Assembly: GCA_038030265.1 (NCBI GenBank) | Contig: CM075942.1 | Span: 43,924,751-43,988,750, forward strand | Reading direction: 5' to 3' | Source: Corythucha ciliata | Lineage: Eukaryota > Arthropoda > Insecta > Hemiptera > Tingidae | DNA length: 64,000 nucleotides | Shown here: positions 31,575-41,940 of the stretch, one piece after another | Position numbering within the stretch: position 1 is the first letter of the stretch | How the letters are laid out: every line of letters starts with the position of its first letter | Translations under genes and position numbers: made by a program | Notes under the pieces: model-generated | The model's input: only the letters and a program-made list of their open reading frames with translations | What the model was told of the DNA's origin: nothing | Database searches by the model: none

Positions 31575-31983
31575 TATCGTCGTGACCGATCGTGACGGGA
31601 CCAATTCGTATCTAGTCGCCGCAAAAACTCGAGTTTCACCTACAAAAAAGCATGTAAGTCTGCCTCGCCTTGAGCTTCTTGCCTGCACATTGGCGTCGAA
31701 ATTACTCACTTTCGTTATCGAAACCTACAAAAATTCAATAACTTTCGATTATATACGCTGCTGGTCGGATTCTACAATTGTTCTGCACTGGCTTCAAGCA
31801 GAGCCAAGTCGCTGGCAGACATTCGTCGCCAATCGAGTGAACCTCATTCAAGAAATAACAAAGGTAGAATGGTGGAAGCACATTCCTTCGTCCTTAAACC
31901 CTGCGGACTGCGCTAGTCGTGGACTTGATCCGTCGACATTATCAACATTTACCCTGTGGTGGAGCAAGCCTCTTTTCCTTTAA
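31575..31983 (+). pseudogene. BEL/Pao RNase H region, then truncation
   Basis: The frame continues 'AKTRVSPTKKHVSLPRLELL', 'RCWSDSTIVLHWLQAEPSRW' and 'NPADCASRGLDPS', the BEL RNase H signature, and stops at 31981-31983. The integrase that should follow is not present and no 3' LTR is found, so the element is truncated here. Confidence 0.85.
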
Positions 31984-32238
31984 AAATTATCCCCCCTTAA
32001 GGAGAAGAGGAGGCTTTTGTTTCTTCAAAGGGATATTACTGACATTGTACCGTCCTCTGAAATGGCGATCTGCTTTGACAAAATACAATCAAGGATAAAA
32101 AAAAAATTTCCTCATGCCAGTTTTTTCGACAGAAAAATGTGAAAATACGAATTTCCCCAATATAAGTTAACTCGCAGTTGTTAAAAAAAATACTTGAAAC
32201 AAAACAATACTTACGAGAAAGACTCAAACAACACGATA
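31984..32238. other. No gene recognised between BEL end and PLE fragment
   Basis: Short AT-rich sequence with no recognised motif. It could belong to the Penelope-like element that follows. Confidence 0.35.
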
Positions 32239-32500
32239 CAACTTTAATTGACAGCTCAACAATTACCACTGCCTTTATCAGAACTTGCAAAACAATTTTC
32301 ACATAAATCCGACTTAAACAACCCAAAAATATTACACATCGAAAATAACACTTACAACAGAAAATTTCTTGAAATGGTTGAAATTAGAAAACACAACACT
32401 ATGAACTACAAAAGAGACATTGACAACCTTTCTAGGATTTATACACCTTTCATCACCAATTTACACATTACACCTATTTCTAATAATACTTCATGAAACT
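32239..32500 (+). pseudogene. Penelope-like element, GIY-YIG endonuclease C-terminal fragment
   Basis: The frame contains 'NNPKILHIENNTYNRKFLEM' followed by 'EIRKHNTMNYKRDIDNLSRI'. The pattern 'N...ILH.E.N...R.FLE...I.KH....N...D..NLS..Y' is the C-terminal half of the GIY-YIG endonuclease fused to Penelope-like reverse transcriptases. The N-terminal GIY...YIG part and the RT are not present, so it is a fossil fragment. An alternative is a related GIY-YIG-bearing retroelement. Confidence 0.6.
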
Positions 32501-33640
32501 ATCTATCTACCGGACCATGTGATGATATAAAAAGAAAAGCAATTAGAACAAAAATTCAAAAGCCTCCACCAGAAGACGTTAGGAATCATCCTGACGAAAC
32601 TTCGTGAAAGAAAAGTTCAACAAGACAGAAAAAGGTCAAAAATAAAACAATTAAATATAGGTGTATGTCTTGTCAGCGGACCCCACTCTCACGCGTATTT
32701 CAGCACTTTCATCATAATCTAAATTGATCAGTGATTACCATAAAACAGATGGTATGTGGTAGTTATAGAGCCAGAACCTCTAACTTTTTGGCAAATTATT
32801 TCATTTTGAGAAAATGCATCCAACTTTGATCGCCCACATGTGATGTGGGCGAGAAGTCGTTAAATTCGTTGTTCTTATCAATTTTTGTCAAATATTTCGA
32901 AACAGCGGTTTAGCGAGAAAAGTGATTAGAAGGACCAGCCCTGGCGGCTGAAGGTTTGAGGTCGAAACGGGAACTGGACCGCACCTTCGTTGAAACTTTC
33001 GTAATTGTCATGGTGGGTACAACATCCATCGTGTTCACCATAATTGTTACGTTTTCCAAAATCCAAACGACCTTTTCCATAGACTGGCAGTATATCACAA
33101 GAACGGAGTGCCTTATTTTTCTGACTCAGGGTTTTCTCTACTGACCGGGCAATTAAAATGCTCGGATCGAGCTGAAACTTGGTAATTTACCGGGGTTTTC
33201 GACACGGGGATTCTGAGATGACCGATTTGACACGTTTTCAGGGGCCCTGTGTGAAGGAATTCGTAGGCATGGTACAACTACCCCCGCCCATTCCAAAAGA
33301 AATACTGGGTGCGCCGCCGGTGCCATATACTTTTCACGCGGAAATGCGATCAATCCCGCCTTGGCCTTGGGCAAGGCGCCTAGTGCCTTGGGTAGATCCA
33401 ACCCTTCAACACCTGAAGTGTCAGGCGGGTCGTAGTCTAAACGCTAAAAAACAAGTTTTACAAGTTTTCCTCCAGTCGTCAACTAAAACGCTTATAATTT
33501 AGGCTGAGAGGCCGCCTACATTTATATGTGAAGTCAAGGGCCGAGGAAGTTTCATATTTTTTTTCTTCGGCCATAATACTACCAATTTAAATTCGTATTA
33601 CCCTCAAAACTAAAAGCGCTTCGTATTTTTAAAAGTGATT
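32501..33640. other. No gene supported; dispersed repeat pieces
   Basis: GGCTGAAGGTTTGAGGTCGA near 32945 recurs at 41886, and GAGGTCGAAACGG also occurs near 41805, so this is part of a dispersed repeat. The GC-rich part (33230-33430) has open frames on both strands without recognised motifs. Confidence 0.4.
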
Positions 33641-34046
33641 ATGCACTAAAATGGAGAAAAAAGCGCTCATTCGCGGTTAAAATTGAAAAAAGTGGCTCAT
33701 TCACGGCTTGCTTGGAAAACGCCTATTCGCAGTTTCTGGGTGCAACGTCGTTGTGGCCAAGAATGAGACATTTTTTCTAATCGGTGCTTAAAAATTTATA
33801 GCTGAAAGTGGAGTAAACCGCGAATTCGCTGCTAAAATGAAAAAAAGAAGATAATTCACATGTTAAATTAAGATAGGGCGGTGATATTCACTGATAAAAT
33901 TGAGAAATTCGTGGTTTCTGGACTTGGTTTCTGGACGCAACCTCATTATCGATAAAATGCGCTGGTTTAGCGGTAAAGCGGGAGAAAAAACGCTAATCAG
34001 TGACTAAAATGAAGAAGAAGCGAGTACTCAGGCCTAAAATATAGAA
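33640..34046 (+). repeat. Degenerate ~30-bp minisatellite, locus 2
   Basis: Variants of 'GCGCTCATTCGCGGTTAAAA', 'TGGCTCATTCACGGC', 'GAATTCGCTGCTAAAATG' and 'CGCTAATCAGTGACTAAAAT' recur with A-rich or GAAAAA linkers at about 25-40 bp intervals. It is the same vocabulary as loci 1 and 3. It ends at the MITE starting at 34047. Confidence 0.6.
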
Positions 34047-34209
34047 AACTCTCTAATGGTGGATTTCACCACCGAGTGTTAAGGTTTGAGTTACGTTAAC
34101 TCAGAATTAACGAAAAAAATGCGTCACAATTTATGTAAACAAGGTTGGAGTTTGGTAACTGCAACCTAATTCCCGGTGGTGAAATTCACCATAATTGAAT
34201 TAGAGAGTT
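34047..34209. mobile_element. Foldback MITE with CTCTAATGGTGG ends
   Basis: AACTCTCTAATGGTGGATTT near 34046 is inverted as AAATTCACCATAATTGAATT...AGAGAGTT ending near 34209, and CACCACCG pairs with CGGTGGTG. The middle is 100 bp. A diverged end of the same kind (CTGGTGGTGAAATCTACCAT) occurs near 55216. Confidence 0.65.
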
Positions 34210-34369
34210 TATTTAATATCGAGAATATTCATTAATTTGACACATATTTATCATAAGAATATTAATATTATTTATAATATTAATAGATTATTTATAATAA
34301 TCCTGTAATAAATATAGGTAACTAAGTAAATGTTTTACGTATACCTTTTAGATCAAACCCTACCCCCAC

Positions 34370-36197
34370 AAAAAACGAAAAAAAAAAAAAAAAAAAAATT
34401 GTATGGCCTCTTTCAAATTGATGGTCATTCTTGAAATAACTTTCTGTACCGGCTTCTAAACCTCTTGGGGAGACTAGTGGCACATATTTTAAGATTTTCC
34501 GCAATTTAAAACCTTCAATGGTCAGCCCCCCCCCCCAACACCATTTGACTTTTACAGAAAATTGATATGACGTTGGAACGCAATGTTAGGTCTGTTGAAG
34601 CAAGGTGTTTGGAACATGTTTGGAGAAGAGTTCCCATATGGGACCAGCCAATAAAATTCAAGATGATTTGGGGGCCTATTTTCTAACAAAAAAGCAATAC
34701 GTTTTTCGTGGCAGTAGGTCTTTGCACTAGCTACACTAGTGTAGAAAACCATGTGATTTCATTAACTTATTCTGAAAAATTGAATGAAACCAGATGGTTT
34801 TCTTCAAAAGTGCTGCAGCACTCGCGAAACAATGGAACGGACCTATAATGTTTCTATTTCAGTCATTTGTTTGAAGAAAATGAATGAAATAGACATATTG
34901 TTTTGAAAAACATGTTGCTTTCTTGTTAGGCCGTTTTCACACTTGAGATTCCGGTATCTGATTCCCGTATCGAGGATACTAAAAAATAAAAAAAAAGGCA
35001 AACGTGCTCATTCACACTCAAGACTCCGGTATCGGATACTAAAAATATGCGATTCCTGGTTACACTAGGATAAACGAGTGAAATTTGGCGATGTTTTCAA
35101 ATTGCATGCCCTATTGTCACCCCCCCCCCCTATTACCGGCAATTTTTTTGAGTGACCCCCCCCCCCCATTCCACTTTAGATCCGCCTTTGATACCCGTAA
35201 TTCGAGTTCGAGGTTTACTGTGGGAGAAATAGCAAGTGGAAAGAGCGTTGAAGTCACCAGGCACAGATGGCGCTCTTACCATCTCACTTGCTCGTAAACC
35301 CCGGTGACTCGTGCGGGGGAGAGTGGCAGGAGGCGTATTTTTTCTCTTTGGAGATGTCTGTTCTCTGTGGTTGACTGGAAGCATGAAGCAGTCGGCCACG
35401 AGACAGTGAATGTGTGTAGTTTGGTTAGATCCGTGTGTTTACTTATTGCATTCTAAAGACGGTTGTTGGCCTTTTTAGTTGTGTAGAATTTTCATTTGTC
35501 AAGCCCTTGCTGGTTCAACCGTCTACAGAATATGTTTCGAGTATTTAAATCTGCTTGCTCAGGATAAAAAGCGACCACACAAATGAGTGCGAAGTGCCGA
35601 ACATTGTTGGTTTACACCGGAATCTTCGTTTATTTTCTTTAGTTCTAAAATAAGTCGATTGATCCTGCCTGATCTCCACTCATTTCTTCTGAAGGATAAT
35701 TTGTAAACACAGGTGAGTTCAAAATTTCCTAGTTTTAAGTGGTAAATGTTAACTTGGAAACGCATCCTCTCTACTCGAGGTACACTCACTAGTGAGATAA
35801 TAGTACTTGTTGACTGTTGAGAATGTCTTTGTTGATCTTCCTGGCTACTGGCCCAACTTATCACTTATCGAGTGTTTCCCGTGAAGAAAAAAGAAGCGGA
35901 AGAAATTTACGTAAGGTTCAAGGAATTCGAATTTACGCAAACAGTTGTTTTTTTTCGGCGTTAAGCAAGATGTTTGGTTTTAGTTGTTCTGTCACGCCCG
36001 TTCCTTCAAAACCTTATACCTTGCTTTGATGTGCAATATTGCCGATACTGCGAGGCGTTAACGACAAATGAGAGACGTGTAAAAAGCGCAGAATTTTCTC
36101 AGCAATACATATAATGTTATTTTCCTGTTTTCCTCAGGAAATATATATAGGATTTCAAAACCCCGATTTTGTTTACCTAGGGTATAGAAAGATTGTT
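34370..36197 (+). repeat. 1.83-kb tandem duplication, unit 1
   Basis: The unit opens with AAAAAACG and a long A-run, contains two C-runs (near 35123 and 35157), and ends GGTATAGAAAGATTGTT. Unit 2 repeats it with essentially no difference apart from homopolymer lengths. It contains a promoter-like CpG/GC-rich part (35200-35420) and a strong splice-donor context at 35712 (AACACAG|GTGAGTT). The translated frames carry no domain that I recognise. It may hold a 5' UTR exon of an unidentified plus-strand gene; this is inference. Confidence 0.95.
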
Positions 36198-38027
36198 AAA
36201 AAACGAAAAAAAAAAAAAAAAAAAAAATTGTATGGCCTCTTTCAAATTGATGGTCATTCTTGAAATAACTTTCTGTACCGGCTTCTAAACCTCTTGGGGA
36301 GACTAGTGGCACATATTTTAAGATTTTCCGCAATTTAAAACCTTCAATGGTCAGCCCCCCCCCCCCAACACCATTTGACTTTTACAGAAAATTGATATGA
36401 CGTTGGAACGCAATGTTAGGTCTGTTGAAGCAAGGTGTTTGGAACATGTTTGGAGAAGAGTTCCCATATGGGACCAGCCAATAAAATTCAAGATGATTTG
36501 GGGGCCTATTTTCTAACAAAAAAGCAATACGTTTTTCGTGGCAGTAGGTCTTTGCACTAGCTACACTAGTGTAGAAAACCATGTGATTTCATTAACTTAT
36601 TCTGAAAAATTGAATGAAACCAGATGGTTTTCTTCAAAAGTGCTGCAGCACTCGCGAAACAATGGAACGGACCTATAATGTTTCTATTTCAGTCATTTGT
36701 TTGAAGAAAATGAATGAAATAGACATATTGTTTTGAAAAACATGTTGCTTTCTTGTTAGGCCGTTTTCACACTTGAGATTCCGGTATCTGATTCCCGTAT
36801 CGAGGATACTAAAAAATAAAAAAAAAGGCAAACGTGCTCATTCACACTCAAGACTCCGGTATCGGATACTAAAAATATGCGATTCCTGGTTACACTAGGA
36901 TAAACGAGTGAAATTTGGCGATGTTTTCAAATTGCATGCCCTATTGTCACCCCCCCCCCCTATTACCGGCAATTTTTTTGAGTGACCCCCCCCCCCCATT
37001 CCACTTTAGATCCGCCTTTGATACCCGTAATTCGAGTTCGAGGTTTACTGTGGGAGAAATAGCAAGTGGAAAGAGCGTTGAAGTCACCAGGCACAGATGG
37101 CGCTCTTACCATCTCACTTGCTCGTAAACCCCGGTGACTCGTGCGGGGGAGAGTGGCAGGAGGCGTATTTTTTCTCTTTGGAGATGTCTGTTCTCTGTGG
37201 TTGACTGGAAGCATGAAGCAGTCGGCCACGAGACAGTGAATGTGTGTAGTTTGGTTAGATCCGTGTGTTTACTTATTGCATTCTAAAGACGGTTGTTGGC
37301 CTTTTTAGTTGTGTAGAATTTTCATTTGTCAAGCCCTTGCTGGTTCAACCGTCTACAGAATATGTTTCGAGTATTTAAATCTGCTTGCTCAGGATAAAAA
37401 GCGACCACACAAATGAGTGCGAAGTGCCGAACATTGTTGGTTTACACCGGAATCTTCGTTTATTTTCTTTAGTTCTAAAATAAGTCGATTGATCCTGCCT
37501 GATCTCCACTCATTTCTTCTGAAGGATAATTTGTAAACACAGGTGAGTTCAAAATTTCCTAGTTTTAAGTGGTAAATGTTAACTTGGAAACGCATCCTCT
37601 CTACTCGAGGTACACTCACTAGTGAGATAATAGTACTTGTTGACTGTTGAGAATGTCTTTGTTGATCTTCCTGGCTACTGGCCCAACTTATCACTTATCG
37701 AGTGTTTCCCGTGAAGAAAAAAGAAGCGGAAGAAATTTACGTAAGGTTCAAGGAATTCGAATTTACGCAAACAGTTGTTTTTTTTCGGCGTTAAGCAAGA
37801 TGTTTGGTTTTAGTTGTTCTGTCACGCCCGTTCCTTCAAAACCTTATACCTTGCTTTGATGTGCAATATTGCCGATACTGCGAGGCGTTAACGACAAATG
37901 AGAGACGTGTAAAAAGCGCAGAATTTTCTCAGCAATACATATAATGTTATTTTCCTGTTTTCCTCAGGAAATATATATAGGATTTCAAAACCCCGATTTT
38001 GTTTACCTAGGGTATAGAAAGATTGTT
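36198..38027 (+). repeat. 1.83-kb tandem duplication, unit 2
   Basis: Second copy, 1830 bp, with the same internal landmarks 1830 bp further on, including the donor-like AACACAG|GTGAGTT at 37542. The sequence beyond (CCATTTCAAGACACC) is unique. Such similarity means a very recent duplication or a duplicated contig piece in the assembly. Confidence 0.95.
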
Positions 38028-39790
38028 CCATTTCAAGACACCATTCACGATTACTTCCACTTCAATAGGAAACACCCATAATGGTTTTACTTGAATCGGG
38101 CTATTAAATCAGGTATATAAGAAAGTTATTGATAGCCAACTCATTGCTAGTGGGAAAGTACGTTTTGTTCTTGTTGTTTGTACTTGATTAATGCACGTTA
38201 GACGACCTTTTTACTTTAGAAAATGAAAATAGGATGCATTGTGCTACTCCTGTTACTATAGGATGCATCGTATTTAATGTGAAGTCTGAAGTGTGAAGCG
38301 TTATCGATTATTTTCCTTCTTTTGAGATTTCTTCACGTCTTTAAGGTGATTGTCGGAAGAAAAGTCGATTTGCAAGGGTGTCGTCTCTTTTTTCGGGGAA
38401 AATTACATTTTTTTTTCTTGAAGCTTCAAGCATGACAGCCTCATCAAGAGAACCATCTGTGACGTAGAGTTTTGTAATATAGGAATAGGCTCCGCAGGGT
38501 GCAAAATTATATGCCAAATCTCGAGAGAAAAAAAACTGGCACTGATGCAGATGAATCCGTCTTCCTCCGAAAATATTAATTAAAGACAAGATGAATGAGG
38601 AAGTTTCATTTCATTTAAAATCTTTTTTTTAAGGTTTATTTATGCTAAAATAGAGCGTAAACGTGATCCGTTCGTAAATTAATCCAACAGTTGATAAATA
38701 CGCGATTTTTGAAGTTTTAGGTCATTTCAAACACGCGAGCTATAGCATGTTTGTGTCATATGCGCCTTCCGAAAAAAAATTCACCTGTAACGTAGCTGTC
38801 GGAGGGCGGTTTGTTGTGTTTCTTTGCCTTATTTTCTACTAGAGCTCTCCAATAATAAAAGAATGGAGGAAACAGATGAGCTATTTAGAGGCATGAAATG
38901 AAAAGGAAAATGTTCGTTTTGGCGGGATTTCAAATATGCCAACTTTTGTTAAGAAATAAAAAGTATTTCTGAAGGGTTTAAAATGTTTATTTAATTATTT
39001 ATTTACGTGGAAGGATTGATAGCCTCATCGAAAAAAATTTTTTTTGGGAAAATGTGAAACTTCCTCATTCCTTTAGTACCTACATATTATGGTATAGAAG
39101 GGGGTTATAAATGTAAAGTTAAAAATGAGTGGACCTAGGCCAAAAATAAAGCGGAATGCCTCCTTGTTGAGGTTGAGGGTTCTATCTCAATCCGTTGAGG
39201 AGATAAAAGGTCCGTTCCATTGGTTTTGCTAGTGCCACACTAGTGTGGAAAACCATGTGATTTCATTGACTTATTCTGAAAAATTGACCTACCTACCTAT
39301 TGACTGACCTAAAATTGTTTAAGTGATTTTACAGAATGCCCTTACTTTTTTCAGAAAGAATGGTTTACGTCACAGCCGGCAATACATGATTGAAAGAAAT
39401 AACTTCTTATTAGAAAACAGCACACATTTTCCTTTCAAACTCAAAAAAATACTTGCAGGCATCGAAATCCCCTCCTTGGTTCATTGGATCAGTGGAAACC
39501 GACAAGGTTACTCAATTTTCAAAAATTTACTGCTCCGTTTGCAACAATGCCCAAGCAATTTTCGGCTCTCGTAGAAAACTTGTCTGTTCTCTAAGCTTTC
39601 CAACGATATGCTTATTTACGGGGTTTAGTTGGGTTCTTCTTAAGTAATCCTGGAAGAAATGAACAATGTGGTAGTCTGATTTTCGTCCGTAACTAAAATA
39701 TCAAGAAAAACTATATGATTGTTGCGGGCTCGCGAAGAAGTGGGAGGGGGGTAAGCCAGGATTTATTATTGCCACGACTTATTTTTATAA
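38028..39790. other. No gene recognised
   Basis: AT-rich DNA. GTGTGGAAAACCATGTGATT near 39250 is a diverged copy of GTGTAGAAAACCATGTGATT inside the 1.83-kb unit (near 34739), so the unit contains a dispersed repeat. Confidence 0.4.
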
Positions 39791-39792
39791 TA

Positions 39793-40090
39793 ACGCTTGG
39801 CCACACAATCATGGGACTAAAAAACCTTCCAATTTAGGTCTGTTCTAGCAAGGTGTTTGAAGCATGTCGAGTTGCCATGGTATTTGCCAATAAAATGTAA
39901 TCATCTTAAATTTTATTGGCTGGTCCCATGGCATCTTTGCTCCCCCCCCCCCCACTATGTTCCAATCACCTTGCTGGAATAGACCTATTACATAATTAAT
40001 TTCTCGCATTGCGTAGAAAACGACCAACTGGAAATTGAAACGCATTGTTTGGCAAAGAAATGTATTTAACACATAATGTGGCCCCTCCGT
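39793..40090. mobile_element. MITE with TTGGCCACACA ends, holding a nested MITE
   Basis: TTGGCCACACAATCATG near 39797 is inverted as ATAATGTGGCCCCTCC near 40073. A relative is at 45911-46066 (TTGGCCACACATGTG ... CGCATGTGTGGCCCCTCC), sharing TAATTAATTTCTMGCATTG and ACTGGAAATTGAAAC. Inside lies a second foldback: TAGGTCTGTTCTAGCAAGGT (39836) against ACCTTGCTGGAATAGACCTA (39968). Confidence 0.7.
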
Positions 40091-40880
40091 ATAGCTGCGA
40101 AGACAATGAAAAAGAGCATGACCTTATGCTTGCATTTTTTCAAGCATATGGCCGTCAATTATGAATAAAAATCGTCATTTTCATTCATAAACATATGAGC
40201 ATAATTGAAGTTTAAGATCATGCTCTTTTTTATTCGTGTGGCTCATTGTCGTGCTCACTACGCTGCAAGCAAACACAATGGACCATATTGTTCAGCCTTT
40301 TAAGGATTCCTTAATGAAAATCCATGCAATGAAACCCTAGAATAAGCAGTTTTCCTAATCTAAGCATGGAAAGCTCAGAGATCAGGCAAGTTTTCTACGA
40401 GAGCCGAAAATCGCTTGAGCAAAACCCAAATAGGTTGCGAAGCAGCCATATAGAGTGAAGTGTAAAACGAGAACAACGGTGTCACGGCAAGAAAAGGAAC
40501 CCATCAATGAGGGAAATTTTGTGTAGATTCCGAATCAGAAAGCATTTAAAAAAAAAAAAAAAATCGTGAAATAGCGAATTTTCTGCAGAGGGGGGGAAAA
40601 TGAGGTAATTCTGTAAAATTACTTGAAAAATTGTATCTCCTGGACGGATTGAAATAGAGCACTCAACAAGGTGGCATTCGGCTCCATTTTTCGCCTAGTT
40701 TCACTCAATTTTTGTCTTTGCTTTTTCCCCTATTTGTATATTAGGTGGCACTAAAATTATCTCGAATGCAAATTGCGAGTGCGAAAAAAGTTATGGCTCT
40801 TGGCTTTACCCACTCACACCTACACTATTTAATTTTCTCATATACACGGGTGAGAATAATTTATTACCTAATAGGTGACA
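40091..40880. other. No gene recognised
   Basis: Contains an imperfect inverted repeat around 40110-40230 (GAGCATGACCTTATGC against AAGATCATGCTC) and A-runs. There is no coding signature. Confidence 0.4.
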
Positions 40881-40973
40881 TTCATTGGGTTGCTAAGTGC
40901 TAATTTTTCGATTCATTGGGTTGCTAAGTGCTAATTTCTCGATTCATTGGGTTGCTAAGTGCTAATTTTTCCA
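40881..40973 (+). repeat. Three copies of a 31-bp tandem repeat
   Basis: TTCATTGGGTTGCTAAGTGC starts at 40881, 40912 and 40943, each followed by TAATTTYTC. One substitution separates the units, so the array is young. Confidence 0.9.
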
Positions 40974-41529
40974 CTCGAAAACGCACTCTGCCCACTGTAC
41001 AGGGCCCAATTTAAAAAAAAAAAAAACTACTTGATATTGTAGAAGGTCGAGCGCCCTCTTTAAATGCGTCGAAACTCATTCATGATGCGGCACATTTTTT
41101 TAGAAGTCAAGTAAAATATAAGTGGATGCAATGGCTTCTTTTGAAATGTAGATTATGTATTTCTTTCTTGCTTGACCATGAAACGTGCGAGCGAGCTCGA
41201 GCTAAACGAACAGAAAGAAACAAAATCATGTTTTTAGCCCGATCGTTTAACTCAATAGAAACCCCAAAAGTAAGGTAAGCTCGCAGCTATACGTCTTCAT
41301 TGATGGGATAAATGAGAAACAAGTAATTTACTGACCGTAACGTGAAGAACAATATCAAGGTTCAAGCCCATTGCCACCGATGCTGCCGGGTCTAATAGGA
41401 GATCTGTTTCACATAAGTGAACAGAAAGAACGCCGAATACTCACGAGTTTGGGGGTTACTGGGAGTGAAGGAGATCGACGTTTATCGACTTGCCGCATTC
41501 TGTTGTTCGTACTTATGCCGATTCTGGGG
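40974..41529. other. No gene recognised
   Basis: An A-run near 41013-41026 and moderately GC-rich sequence from 41340. Frames are open on both strands but match no family that I know. Confidence 0.35.
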
Positions 41530-41642
41530 GCCAATTCAGTAAATCTTAGAGCCGGCGCTATCCCATCCGTCTTGTCTAAAAACAAATGTTCCAATTCGGA
41601 GAGGACGGGTGGATAGCGCCGCCGCTCAATTTTACTGAATAG
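41530..41642. mobile_element. Short foldback MITE, TTCAGTAAA ends
   Basis: CCAATTCAGTAAATCTTAGA near 41530 is inverted as CAATTTTACTGAAT near 41630, and GGCGCTATCCCATCCGTC is inverted as GACGGGTGGATAGCGCC. The arms are about 40 bp and the loop about 30 bp. Noncoding. Confidence 0.7.
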
Positions 41643-41782
41643 GTCGCCTGAATCGACTCGCCACACGGTCACTTTTGGTGAAAGGTGCATCGCCTCGTCA
41701 CCGCCGCGTCGCCGGGAGCGGAGGTGTGACTGCACTACGATCCCCGTCCCCGGCGCTCAACCCGACCCGGCAAAACCGAGTC

Positions 41783-41940
41783 AGGGAGGACCGATGAGAA
41801 CCGTGAGGTCGAAACGGGGGCCGGGACCGCACCCTCAATTGCTGGGCTCAACGACTTCTCGAGCCCAGGACCGAGTAGCTCAGGTAGCTGAAGGTTTGAG
41901 GTCGAAACGGAGACTGAACTACACCCTCTGTGCAATTTTT
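41783..41940 (+). repeat. Dispersed GAGGTCGAAACGG repeat
   Basis: Two related pieces, GTGAGGTCGAAACGGGGGCC near 41802 and GGTTTGAGGTCGAAACGGAG near 41891, each lead to GG.CCGCACC or CTACACC. A third copy is at 32945-32990. Class unknown. Confidence 0.55.

Noticed and set aside
35085..35399. ORFs of 70 and 88 codons on opposite strands in the 1.83-kb unit
   Set aside because: They overlap each other and C-runs, and have no domain; identity in unit 2 only reflects duplication.
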